From the NCBI GenBank assembly GCA_029834535.1, contig JAQMWT010000314.1, positions 186,001 to 250,000 of the forward strand: a stretch of 64,000 nucleotides of DNA, given 5' to 3'. The DNA is from Chrysophaeum taylorii. Its lineage: Eukaryota; Sar; Pelagophyceae; Pelagomonadales; Pelagomonadaceae. Positions 52,773 through 62,303 of this stretch are shown here, one piece after another. Numbering within the stretch: the stretch's first letter is position 1; every line of letters starts with the position of its first letter. A program made the position numbers and the translations under genes. Below the pieces are notes generated by a model that saw only the letters and a list, made by a program, of their open reading frames with translations, did no database searches and was not told the origin of the DNA.

Positions 52773-54185
52773 ATGGAAGATTCAGATTCAGTGTGCGAGG
52801 CCCTCCTCGACGACAACAACCCCCAGCGCCTCCTGAACGCCGTCGAAAAGGCCTGGGGATGCGTCGCGCCCCGGGACATCCACCTCTCGCTGCTGCGGAC
52901 GGCAGCCATCAAAACACAGAATGCGGCCGCTGCGGGCACTAGAAAGAATGAAAAAACGGCAAAAAAGCTCAAAACGGCCCTCGCGAGGACGCGCCTCATG
53001 ATCTGCCAACGCGAGGAGGGCGCCATGCTGAGCCCGCGATCCGCGGTCTTGCCGCAGCCTCGGGCAGCCGACGGAGTGCTGCGCGCGATCTTCGCGCGGC
53101 TGGTCGCCCGCGAACCAAAAAAAAAAATAGACGACGTGCGCGAGCGCTGCGAACGCGCGCTCCGGGCGCGGTGGCCCGACGCAACCTGCGAGGTCTTCGG
53201 CTCCCGCAGGAGTTCCCTGGCAACCAGAAACTCGGACGTCGACGTCTGCGCGATCATTCCGGACGAGGAAAAAACGGAATCGACGGCCGGGAAGAAAAGG
53301 GCGGCCGCGGCCTTTGCGATCGAGCGGTGCCTGCGCGATTCCCCCGACTTTGCGGATGTCCGCGCCATCGCGAGGGCGAGAGTCCCCGTCGTCAAGGCGA
53401 GAGACGCCCGGACGAGCCTGGGCGTCGACGTCGTCGTCAACAACGAGATCGCTCTTCGCAACTCGACACTCCTGGGCCAATACGCTGCCGAAGACGCCCG
53501 CGCCCGCACCCTCATCATCCTTGTCAAGGCCTGGGCTCGTCGCCGCCTCGACGACGCCCAGGGCGGCGGCTTGTCGTCTTACGCTCACGCGATTCTCGCC
53601 GTACACACGCTTCTCAGGTGTCGCGTCGTCCCAAATCTTTTGGAGGACCGACCGGCCCGCCTCGATGATCGCCGCCTAGGAGTTGCGCATCTCCTCTACG
53701 ACCATTTCCGCTTCTTGGCCACCAACTTTGACTTTTTCTCTGACTCGATCAGCGCGAGGACCGCCTCTCTTTTCCCGAAATCAAGCTGGATCGACCATCT
53801 TAAAAACCCGCCCAAGGCCTGGCGCTTGTCGATCGAGGACCCCTACGAGCACCTCCACTCCCCCAGGCCCCACGACCTCGGCGACGTCATGACCCTCAAG
53901 GGCATGGACCAACTCCAGGCCGAGCTAGATAGGGCCATGGACCTCCTTTCCCACCCCGATCCCAACAATACCCTCGCTTCGCTCTTCCAGGATCGCTTCA
54001 ACGCCGCCCGCATCCCACGCTCCATAGAGCCGACGCGCCTTCTCCCTCATCAACACCCGCCGCCGCCGCCGCCGCCGCCGAGGGAAACCCGCACCCGCCG
54101 CCGCCGCCGCCGCCGAGGGAAACCCGCACCCGCCGCCGAAGAAAACAACAACAATAACAACGTCTCGATTCCGGTCAATAATTGA
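52773..54185 (+). CDS. Poly(A)/poly(U) polymerase-like nucleotidyltransferase
   Basis: A 470-residue protein of the DNA polymerase beta superfamily, non-canonical poly(A) polymerase / terminal uridylyltransferase (Cid1, TRF4) group. The site motif FGSRRSSLATRNSDVDVCAI (about residue 141) gives G-S and two metal Asp; the third is in TSLGVDVVVNN (about 218). RARTLIILVKAWARRRLDDA and GGLSSYAHAILAVHTLLR are the central-domain signature, and LSIEDPYEHLHSPRP is the PAP-associated motif. Such enzymes tail RNA to steer decay or maturation. The C-terminus has a duplicated CCG repeat block (54055-54130) coding Arg/Pro-rich sequence. The start is the first ATG (MEDSDSVCEALL), preceded only by a TTG. Confidence 0.85.
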   Translation: MEDSDSVCEALLDDNNPQRLLNAVEKAWGCVAPRDIHLSLLRTAAIKTQNAAAAGTRKNEKTAKKLKTALARTRLMICQREEGAMLSPRSAVLPQPRAADGVLRAIFARLVAREPKKKIDDVRERCERALRARWPDATCEVFGSRRSSLATRNSDVDVCAIIPDEEKTESTAGKKRAAAAFAIERCLRDSPDFADVRAIARARVPVVKARDARTSLGVDVVVNNEIALRNSTLLGQYAAEDARARTLIILVKAWARRRLDDAQGGGLSSYAHAILAVHTLLRCRVVPNLLEDRPARLDDRRLGVAHLLYDHFRFLATNFDFFSDSISARTASLFPKSSWIDHLKNPPKAWRLSIEDPYEHLHSPRPHDLGDVMTLKGMDQLQAELDRAMDLLSHPDPNNTLASLFQDRFNAARIPRSIEPTRLLPHQHPPPPPPPPRETRTRRRRRRRGKPAPAAEENNNNNNVSIPVNN

Positions 54186-55073
54186 GACGAGGCGTCGCCG
54201 CACTTTATAATAATTTCGTGAGGTGGCGCGTCTTCTAGGGCTCTTCCATCCTTCCCGCCAGAAGCGTGGGCTGGACTGTTGATAATCCGCGTTCGAGCAA
54301 TCTTGCGGGCCTCCTTCATTCTTGCCGTCAGCCGAAATGTCGTTCGTTCATGTCGTTCGTTCGTTCATGTCGTTCGTCCAATGCGGAGGAGCCTCGCGAG
54401 GTGTTTTATCACACTGTCAGTAAGAAAGAAAAGCCTTTCCGAAGTACCTAGCGTCCGTACTCAAAAGCACACGCGACAGCGACTCTGAGTCGCGTCCGGT
54501 GGCCAGCCTCTCAGGGAAAATGTCAAAGCTTGGATAGCGCAGTATGAATGACTATTTTGCTTTGGTTCTATCCATCAATCCATGACAATCAGAAGAAGCC
54601 ACTCACCTTTTAGACGAAGAAATCCAACCTCAGGGTGCAAAGGAACTCGCGTCAAAAAACAGCGCCCATCGTTTTCTTTGAGGATCCTCCACTCCAACAG
54701 AGATGAACAACTAGAGTATCGTTCCTGCGGCTTCGGAAAAGGTGCCTCGTATCGATGAGCTAAGGTCTGTGGTCGACGAATCCTGCGGCGGCGCGAGCGC
54801 GGAGATAATCGAAAGCTGTGACTCAACTCTCTGCTCCTTGGGGAAGTTTAATATTCACCCAGCAGCAGCAGCAGCAGCAGCAGGTGCTCCAAAAAGCAGG
54901 CGTGCGCGCTGCTCGCCGACGACTGTCTAGCAATGTTAAATCCGAAAAAAAATCGCAGAGACAGACAACGCGCCAACGGGCGAATCACATATTTTCTGCC
55001 GTGGAAGACTAAAAATTCCAACCTCAACATAATCCAAAGTCAGAGAGAGGACGAGCAACAAGCGTATCGTGTT
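54186..55073. other. Intergenic, no gene seen
   Basis: Contains GTTCGTTCATGTC repeats near 54335-54380 and an AGC triplet run at 54860-54883. Several short open frames, none convincing. Confidence 0.45.
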
Positions 55074-56048
55074 TTAATGACGCCCAGCAAAGCCAAAATG
55101 CGTCTCGAGGATCTCGACGACAACGCGCGGATTGTCGTCATCCGAATCGTCGTCGTCGTCCCGCGCGTCCAAGGCGAGAGCGATCTCGTCCCTGAAGTCG
55201 ATCGGGCAGACCGCGTCTGCGTCCAGGAGCGCCGTCGCCCGGATGTCCTTGAGACCAAAGGCAAGATCGTGGAGTTTGGGAAGGTCTTGCCAGTTCAAAA
55301 GCGGGAGGTCGAGGGCGGCGAGGCGGTCTCGGAGTCGCCGGAGGCTATCCTCGTCGCCTCCGCAACCGCCGAGTCTGAGAGAGACTGCAACCAGACGTCG
55401 CTTGGAATCGGCATCTACTTTGTCCCAGAGATCTCGGAAGGTGTCGACGGGGCGATGGCGGTATCGGAGTCCGCAGCCGGAAACAAGCACGGCAAAGGGA
55501 ACGAGACTAGAAGCGGAATCGGCGACGCGCGCGGGCTCGACGTCGACGCCATCGAAGGTCACCTCGATCAGCGATCGAATGTGCGGCTCAAGCAACGAAA
55601 TGACAAGGAAAGCACCGTTGGGTTTGAGGACGCGGCGCACCGTTGCGGCGAGGCGCGTTATAGAGGCCCTCGCGGAATCGTCGTCGCGCGCGTGCAGGGC
55701 GTCGATAAGGCCCTTGTCCACGACCAGGCTCGCCGAGCCGTCGGCGACTGTCGCGAGTTCCAAGGCGTCGTCCAACTTCACGACGTGTCGATTCCCGACG
55801 GCCCGCTTGACGGCTTCTTCGGACGTGTCAACTGACCACACGGTTGCTTTATCGAAATACTGTGGCCAGCCGCATGTGCCGCACCCGAGGTTCACGACCA
55901 ACCCCGCCTCTTCCGGGAGGGCGTTGGCTACGAGCTCGGCGCACTGCTTGGCCGGGACGTACCACTCGAAGGGCTCGTCGTCCCTCGCGCGGTAAAACCT
56001 CTCCCAGTACTCTCGCTCACCAAACTCATCTTCTGAACGAGGGAGCAT
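55074..56048 (-). CDS. METTL13/EEF1AKMT-like SAM methyltransferase
   Basis: A 324-residue class I methyltransferase. The N-terminus (LPRSEDEFGEREYWERFYRA, DDEPFEWYVP) is the hallmark of the METTL13 / EEF1AKMT4 group. SAM motif I is LVVNLGCGTCGWPQYF (about 49), the acidic end of beta-2 is WSVDTSEEAVKRA, and the post-motif VVDKGLIDALHARDDD corresponds to the group's DKGTLDAL. LKPNGAFLVISLLEPH follows. Related enzymes trimethylate or dimethylate lysines on eEF1A; the substrate here is inference. Divergent from eL43 with 89 bp between starts, fitting a translation-related role. Confidence 0.82.
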   Translation of the reverse strand: MLPRSEDEFGEREYWERFYRARDDEPFEWYVPAKQCAELVANALPEEAGLVVNLGCGTCGWPQYFDKATVWSVDTSEEAVKRAVGNRHVVKLDDALELATVADGSASLVVDKGLIDALHARDDDSARASITRLAATVRRVLKPNGAFLVISLLEPHIRSLIEVTFDGVDVEPARVADSASSLVPFAVLVSGCGLRYRHRPVDTFRDLWDKVDADSKRRLVAVSLRLGGCGGDEDSLRRLRDRLAALDLPLLNWQDLPKLHDLAFGLKDIRATALLDADAVCPIDFRDEIALALDARDDDDDSDDDNPRVVVEILETHFGFAGRH

Positions 56049-56137
56049 AGTACTTACTTACCCTAGAAGCGAAGCGCAGCGAAGCGAGCGACCCAACAAA
56101 AAAGTAGCGATCAACATCATCTCATCAGGTCGAGGCG
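56049..56137. promoter_or_regulatory. Shared divergent promoter, methyltransferase / eL43
   Basis: 89 bp between ATGs, containing GCGAAGCGCAGCGAAGCGAGCG (56069-56090), an imperfect repeat of GCGAAGC. Position makes it a bidirectional promoter. Confidence 0.5.
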
Positions 56138-56419
56138 ATGGGCAAGCGCACCAAGAAGGTCGGGATCTGCGGCAAGTACGGAACGCGGTACGGGGCGTCG
56201 CTCCGCAAGAACATCAAGAAGATGGAGGTGCAGCAGCACTCTAAATACGGCTGCGTATTTTGCGGGAAGGAATCGGTCAAGAGGCTGTGCGCCGGCATTT
56301 GGAAGTGCAAGACCTGCGGCAAGGTCATCGCCGGCGGCGCCTACACGCTCAACACCCCGGCGGCGGTGACGGCCAAGTCGACGCTCGCGCGCATGCGCAA
56401 GCAGGGCCTTGGCAAATAA
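56138..56419 (+). CDS. RPL37A: 60S ribosomal protein L37a (eL43)
   Basis: A 93-residue protein matching eL43 from end to end: [39 protein letters not shown], a zinc ribbon with CVFC and CKTC (C39, C42, C57, C60) and [19 protein letters not shown]. Normal length, no intron. Large-subunit component near the E site. Confidence 0.97.
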   Translation: MGKRTKKVGICGKYGTRYGASLRKNIKKMEVQQHSKYGCVFCGKESVKRLCAGIWKCKTCGKVIAGGAYTLNTPAAVTAKSTLARMRKQGLGK

Positions 56420-56691
56420 GTCGCTTCTTATTGACGAGTAGTGTCACGCTGTTTCTGCCTGGACTTCTGAATGGAGAAGGTCGTGGCGGTGTTTCGTCTC
56501 TCTCTTTACGGGGAGGAAAGGAAGGGCGGGAGCTCGGTGCAAGGAGCATACCCTCCTGTGTTGGCGAGCGGAGGACGAGCGGGCGACTCGTGGACGAGTC
56601 GTGTGTGGGACGTGCGGACGACTCGCGGGGGACGTGCTGACGATAGGGGGTGTGCATCGCTGAACGGATATCCTCCACCCAACGGCTCGAG

Positions 56692-57429
56692 ATGAGATGG
56701 TTGGTGGTCTTGAGCGCCGCTCGCGGTCTTCCCGGCGGGTTCAACTTGGGCGACGAAGCCATAATCCGCGAAATCTACTCTTCCGCCGGCTCGGTGTTCG
56801 AGTGGGGTCTCGGCGACTCGACACACATCGCCGCGGAAGTCGGCGTTAAAAGATACAAGGGCGTAGATTCGTCCGCGACATGGGTCGACAACGTGCGGGA
56901 GAAGGCGCCAGCGCACTTCGAGCTTGTTCACGTAAATATCGGAAGGCTCGGGGCCTGGGGTCATCCTGAGTCGAAGAACGCGACTCCGAGCTTCGCCGCG
57001 TATACGATGGGACCTCTCACGGGCGAGCTTCCGTTCGACGTTTATCTCGTCGACGGTCGGTTCCGCGTCGCTGCGACGGCGGCTGCGTTCCTGCACGCGA
57101 GCGCGGGCGGCAAACGATGTCTCGTGGCGGTCCACGACTTCTTCCGCCGCGGGATTAGGAAGGGCCACGAAACGACGCCCCGCGTTTTAGGGACCCGCGC
57201 GCCTGTTTATGCTCGTGCCTATTCGGCTATTTTGGGCGTAGCTTCCCCAGTCGTAGTATATGACGAAAGGATACGACGTGAGCGAGGGTGCGCCTCGAAG
57301 CATGTTTTTCCCCGAACCCACGTCTGCCACAAGTGGCGGCCTCAGCTCGCCGTCTTCGAGCGAAACGAGTCCGTCCCAGATGCCCGCCTCGCCGCCCTCT
57401 GGTTCGACTACGCTATTCACGAATTCTAA
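56692..57429 (+). CDS. Methyltransferase-fold protein with signal peptide, unknown
   Basis: A 245-residue protein starting MRWLVVLSAARGLPGGF, a probable signal peptide. The core resembles a SAM-methyltransferase fold: SSAGSVFEWGLGDSTHIAAE (glycine motif), YKGVDSSATWVDNV (acidic Asp after beta-2) and PFDVYLVDGRFRVAATAAAF, a VDGRxR motif common in a group of algal and marine bacterial proteins. The C-terminus is Cys/Arg-rich. Acceptor unknown; a lumenal or secreted methyltransferase would be unusual. The start is the first ATG; upstream frame has GTG only. Its stop overlaps that of the PDZ gene on the other strand. Confidence 0.6.
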   Translation: MRWLVVLSAARGLPGGFNLGDEAIIREIYSSAGSVFEWGLGDSTHIAAEVGVKRYKGVDSSATWVDNVREKAPAHFELVHVNIGRLGAWGHPESKNATPSFAAYTMGPLTGELPFDVYLVDGRFRVAATAAAFLHASAGGKRCLVAVHDFFRRGIRKGHETTPRVLGTRAPVYARAYSAILGVASPVVVYDERIRRERGCASKHVFPRTHVCHKWRPQLAVFERNESVPDARLAALWFDYAIHEF

Positions 57430-57522
57430 CAGAAAAGATCGGGGAAGAGCCGGCGGGCGATCTCGTCGGCGTGCTGGGCGATGATGACGCCGTGCGCTTT
57501 TTCTTCGTTTTTTTGGTGCTTC

Positions 57523-57553
<31 letters not shown>

Positions 57554-59018
57554 TCGGTGGTTGGGGGATGGGGTCCGGACGGTGAGGATCCAGGTCCCCC
57601 TCCTCCGACGACGGGAGGGGCAACGGCACGACAACCGCGGCTGCGCACAACCGCGCGCACCGGGCGGCGACGATCGTCTTCGTCGCGAGGAAGACGAGGG
57701 CGTCAAGGCAGTCCCGTGCCAACTCCACGAGGAGGGACCACCCTTCGTAACCATCGCCGCTGGTCCTTTTCTTCTCGAGTCGCCTCTCGAGGTCGGCCCA
57801 CGCGGTATCGCGAGCTAGAGTCTGCGCGAAGAGCTGGCAGAGCGCGACGAGCTTCCGACACGCCGCCGCGATCGGCGCGTCGCCCTCGAGAAAAAGAAGA
57901 TGCCCCCCACTCGATAAGCAGGGGGCGGCGGTACCTTCGCGCTCCGGCGCCGACGACTCCGGCCGCCGGCGGTGGCGCCGCGACTTGAACACGAGGAGCA
58001 TCGGACGTTCCGCCGAGTGCTGCTCTTCGTACGGGGTCGCGGCCTCGCACCCATCAACGTACACGAGCTCTGCGTTCGGATCGAGGTCCACGCGATCGAA
58101 CGACGCCTCGCTCGGCGGAAGCAGCACGATCGACGTCGTCTCTTCCTCGACGACTTCGGCGGACGCGACCGGCACCGCGACTCGGCTCGGGCAGTCGATG
58201 CTCGTCGCGAAGTGCGCGACCTGGGGCGGCGACGGCGGCGGCGTCGCCGGGGAGGAACAGGGACTCTCGACGAGGTTGATGATGTCGTCGGCGTCGAGGT
58301 TGCCGATGTCATCGAGCAAGTCGCTCTGGCGGGCGTCGAGCTTGGAGAGGCGCTCGTAGGCGTCGTCGAGCGCGCTCGCGAGAGCGGCTTCGCGACCGAT
58401 GTCGTCGAAAACCACGTTCCCCAGACTACCTTCTGTCACCGCCCTCTCGAGGTCGTCGGCGTCCATCTCGACGACATCCTTCACGTTGGCCGGTACCAGC
58501 TGCTGAAACAGCGCGTCGACGGCGACGAGGGGATTCTCGTCTCGGGGACCTTCGATCAGACAACTCGCGGCCATCGCGACGACGTCGATCGTCTGTTGTC
58601 GTCGTTTCTTGCGAAAAATACGACGAAACAGACTGTCGCCGCCGCCGCCCTTGCGTCGTGGTGGCTTGGACGGCCTCTCGGGGGAACGCGCCTCGATCTC
58701 TTTGGTTGCCGTCGCCTCGTGCCGCACGACCCGCAGCACTCGCGGCCTCTTTCTCGACTTGAACAGGATGTCTTGAACCTGAGCCTGCGAAAGCGCGACG
58801 GCGTCGACGTCATTGACGGCCACGAGCCGGTCATTCGGCCGCACCAAGCCGTGGGCGGGGCAATTCTCGTCGACGGCCTTGATCACGAGCCCCGGGAGCG
58901 TATTCTCCTCCTCGAACACGATGCGCAGCACACCCTTGGGAACCTCCACGTCGACGCTTGGCTCGACCGCGTTGTGTCGCACGAGGGGCGGCAGGCTCAT
59001 GTGCACGTACGCGCCCAT
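57426..59018 (-). CDS. PDZ-domain protein
   Basis: A 530-residue protein. Residues about 25-105 are a PDZ domain (GVLRIVFEEENTLPGLVIKA, RPNDRLVAVNDVDAVALSQ, VQDILFKSRKRPRVLRVVRH). A basic stretch (FRRIFRKKRRQQ) follows. Then an acidic, helical region (SALDDAYERLSKLDARQSDL, LLDDIGNLDADDIINLVESP), and after it VYVDGCEAATPYEEQHSAE and MLLVFKSRRHRRRP. The C-terminus contains a Gln/Lys-rich coiled coil (KQQQKQQQQQQKHQK). PDZ domains bind C-terminal peptides of partner proteins, so this is probably a scaffold. Its target and place in the cell are unknown. Confidence 0.75.
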
Positions 59019-59190
59019 TTTTGTGTCCTACTACAGGGAATCAATCAATCAATCAATCGAGGGCGCCTATCACTCGCGCGCACTTTACTACTACTACTTT
59101 TATACGAGGGCGGTTTAAACACCATATGTACTATCCTAGACCCAACGTGCGTCAGGCTAGATAGATCTTGCTACTAGAGCAGCCCGCCCG

Positions 59191-59984
59191 ATGCGCGACG
59201 ACTCCCACGCTACACAACCCCGGGAAATCGTCGAGCTGAGGCATGGATGGTCTCTTGCTCATGATCCGGTTTCGGGGCACGACTACTACGCTCATCGCGA
59301 GACGGGGGTGCGTGCAGAGGCTCGACGCATTACACTTTTTTTTCTGTGGTGTAGGCCGTCCAATGGGAGAAACCAACCATTCTCGAAGATACCTCGGCCG
59401 TCGAGCCACCAGTTCAGGTCGGATGCGATCACACGCATATGACACGGGCGGCGAACGTGTGTTGTTGTCTCGCGTAGGTTGGAAACGGCTGGGTGCGAAT
59501 TCTCGATCGAGCGAGCGGCTCCTACTACTACGCACACCCAGAGACGCAACGCGTCCAGTGGGAACGGCCGGAGTTTGGGACGTCACCGAAAAAAAACGCC
59601 CGCGACGAAGATGACGACGAGGTAGAATCAGCGCCCCACTCGACCTGGTCGGCCGAGATCGACGACGACGACGCGTGGGCGAAACTTCAAGAGAAGCAGC
59701 TCAAACGGTGGGCGAAGGCCGCCAGCGGCGAGGCGTTCGCCTTGCTCCAACGGATTTCGCGCTGCGATGCGCACGATCGTTTGAACAACAACGGCCTTCC
59801 CGCGAACAACGACGGCACCAAGCAACGAGCTCGCTCTCAACCCGCGGCCGACGAACGATGTTGGGTAATCAAGACGAAACACCCGAGCGAGAGGGGCATT
59901 GTCACCGAACCGAATGCTTCGCGTGGAATGCTCTACGCTTACAACACCACCTCCAACCTGGCACCAAACCAGCACTTCACGTGA
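59191..59984 (+). CDS. Two-WW-domain protein, three exons
   Basis: Exons 59191-59307, 59355-59417 and 59478-59984 join to a 228-residue protein. Intron 1 (59308-59354, 47 bp) runs GTGCGT...GTGTAG; intron 2 (59418-59477, 60 bp) runs GTCGGA...GCGTAG. Both are phase 0. Splicing restores WW domain 1: HGWSLAHDPVSGHDYYAHRE, then TGAVQWEKP. WW domain 2 follows at once: NGWVRILDRASGSYYYAHPE, TQRVQWERPEF. Both have the two signature Trp, the YY(Y) core and the final Pro, so both should bind Pro-rich peptides. The C-terminal half is acidic then helical (DDAWAKLQEKQLKRWAKAAS). Tandem WW proteins often act in splicing or transcription elongation; no further assignment. Confidence 0.82.
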
Positions 59985-60633
59985 TGTCGATCGTAGCCAA
60001 CGTGCACAGTTTGACTACTCGATGATAAGCTGTCAAAATAATGATGTGTGGCGGGGGAGCGCGCGTCGTTTTGATCAGGCAAAAGAATTGCCGCGCACAG
60101 TGTCGTCATGGGGGCGTGTCGTTGTTTCGCGGTTTGATGCGAGGTGTGGCGCGCGTTGGTCGCTGCGCCCCGTGGTGCTTGCACAAAAGCCACTACCCCC
60201 TCGAGTCTTGATCCGCGGTCCTCGTCGTGAAACGCGCCTCGCCCGTGGTGGCGGTGGTGGTGGTGGTGGTGACAAAGAGACGCGGCTGAAGCGGAGAGGC
60301 GCTGCTGCGGGATGTGCCAATAGTGAATGAAACGTGGTGCAGATCTGCAAAAGCATTCCTGGAGGCGACGCGCTGTCGAACTGTCCGCGAACGTTTGTGC
60401 CAATTTGCGTCGTCGTCGTCGTCGTCGAGGAGCGGCGTGAAGCCTCGAAGTTGCTTTTGTTGTTTTGCATCTTGTTTGGGATGAGATGAGTTCAAGCGGG
60501 AGTGCTGGAAAAAACCACGCCTCAAAGGTAGGTAGTGCGCTGGTCTTTCGGCGTGGTTCATGATGATGACGATGTACAAGGAATGAGTAGGAGCAGAGAT
60601 CCTTGTTAACTGACCAGTCGCGCGAGGCGCTCC
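59985..60633. other. Convergent intergenic, no gene seen
   Basis: About 650 bp between the ends of the WW and HSF-like genes. Contains GTGGTGGTGG and CGTCGTCGTC repeats. Minus-strand open frames here overlap the HSF 3' flank and show no family content. Confidence 0.45.
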
Positions 60634-61670
60634 TTAGAATAGTTTGAGACGCGGGCCGCCGAGGTCGTTGCCGTTGTTGTTTGGGGGGGCGTTTTCGTTG
60701 TGGGTCGCGAGCGTGAGGACGCTCCAGTCGCACTCGAGGTCTTGCTGTCGGCTAGGTTGGTTTACTACGAGCGGCTTGGGCGGAACGAAGTCGAGGGCCA
60801 CGGGGTGGAGATGCGACGCGGGCACCGCGTGACTGGGCGGATCCGAGAGAGAGTTGGCGATTTTGCGAGCGACCGCGCTGAAATCGTCCTCGTCGTCCTC
60901 TGGTTCGGCCACCAGCTTTTTGTCGTTGGAGGTTGGTACGGCCTGTCGAGCGTGGTTGTGACTCTCGACATACAACAATAACACACGTTCTGTTTGTTGA
61001 AGACGGCGTGGGGATGTCCGGCCTTCTGGCGAAGGTAAAGGATGTCATCGGGGGGGCGCCCGAGCATGTCCTCGCGCACGTAGACGAGCAGGTTGCGGGA
61101 GCTTTCACTGAATGACTTGTGGAAGCCAAAGTTGTTGAGCTGGCGCTTGAACGACGCGACGCTGCCGCTGCGAAAGTACATCTTGAGCACGTCTTCCTGC
61201 GTAAAAAAAGGAGGAAGCGAGTCAGCACCTACGTTCGTAAGCACGAGGGAGGACTCGCCCGCATGAGCTCGGGGCCGCCGTTGGTTGCGATCCTGATCTT
61301 GCCGGCGTCCCACTGGATGAAGAAGGGCACTTCCTGCGGGAGCGTATAAGGAAGGCATCATCATCATCATCAAAAGTCAGTCAGTCTCGAGAGAATTGCG
61401 GCGTACCCTGAACATGTTGGCAAGGTTGATGGCAAAGTCCGGCGGTTTGTCGGCGGGGGCGAACTTGAGCTTTCGTCGGCCCGTCGGTGAACGCCGGTGT
61501 CGGGGTGACACGCGCTGCTGGCGCGGTGCCTAATAGCATATGTAGCATCATCATCACGAGGCATTTTTTGTTTCACCGACGCTGCGGCGATGAGAGCTGC
61601 TGACCTTGGTTGCGTTGCGGCCGCGCGTCTGCTGGACCCCCCGTACCGAGCGAGACGTGTCCGACTTCAT
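60634..61670 (-). CDS. HSF-type transcription factor, five exons
   Basis: Exons (minus) 61670-61605, 61529-61407, 61333-61259, 61196-60987 and 60942-60634 join in phase 0 to a 260-residue protein. Introns are 75, 73, 62 and 44 bp; the third is GC-AG (GGG^GCGAGT...ACGCAG). It starts MKSDTSRSVRGVQQTRGRNA. The joined exons give a heat-shock-factor DNA-binding domain: KFAPADKPPDFAINLANMFR, VPFFIQWDAGKIRIATNGGP, ELMREDVLKMYFRSGSVASF and KRQLNNFGFHKSF, the last pair being the recognition helix (usual SFVRQLNxYGFxK). It then reads FNKQN, an acidic stretch (EPEDDEDDFSAVARKIANSL) and a Pro/Asn-rich end. A long HR-A/B coiled coil is not evident, so trimerisation is uncertain. Diatoms and other heterokonts have many HSFs. 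Confidence 0.85.
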
Positions 61671-62010
61671 CGACCCTTGGCTCCGAAATGTCCGACAGTA
61701 GTGTCCAGTGTACTGTTAATTACGGTGCACGTTGTCGCGTAGATGAAAATGCACATTTCGACATGATCACCGCACGGTGCTGACAACTACGCTATCTCGT
61801 GCCTCCTAGTGCTTAGACCCCACTTAAGTTGCTCTGCCTGTTAACTACACCTATGACCAATGTTGACATTTTTGCTCATTGTGCACAACGAAGATTTGTG
61901 GAAATCGTTTATCTCGCTGACGTAATCTGACGCCATGGGCCTCGTACGCTACTAGCATATATTATAAGAGTCGTCGCTCGACGTTTTCCTTTGACAGTTA
62001 TTATTATTAT

Positions 62011-62048
<38 letters not shown>

Positions 62049-62303
62049 CTTCGCTTCGCTTCTCTCGACGACGACGACGACGACGTTCTCGCAATAATTA
62101 ATTATTACTAGTGTGATGCCGCGCCGGCGTCTCTTCTTCACTCGTCACGGCCGACCGCTTGGCGGCTGTGTTTCCGCGAAGAAGGCGCAACTATCTTTGA
62201 ACCAACAGACACAACAGAGAGGCAGGATAGTAAAAAGGCGCCACTTTATTCTTCACCACCCGCACTACCCCCCCCTTTCTGGAGAGAAGAAAAGCGAACA
62301 ATA
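61671..62303. promoter_or_regulatory. Divergent promoter region, HSF / 346-residue protein
   Basis: 633 bp without a gene. Holds a GTA/TAG triplet array (about 62009-62047), GACGAC repeats (62068-62083) and a palindromic AATAATTAATTATTA at 62091-62106. No heat-shock element (nGAAnnTTCn array) is convincing. Confidence 0.45.
62009..62047. repeat. (TAG)n microsatellite
   Basis: Thirteen TAG triplets in a gene-free stretch. Confidence 0.95.

Noticed and set aside
57972-59177. 401-codon plus-strand open frame
   Set aside because: Antisense to the PDZ gene, whose domain is clear.
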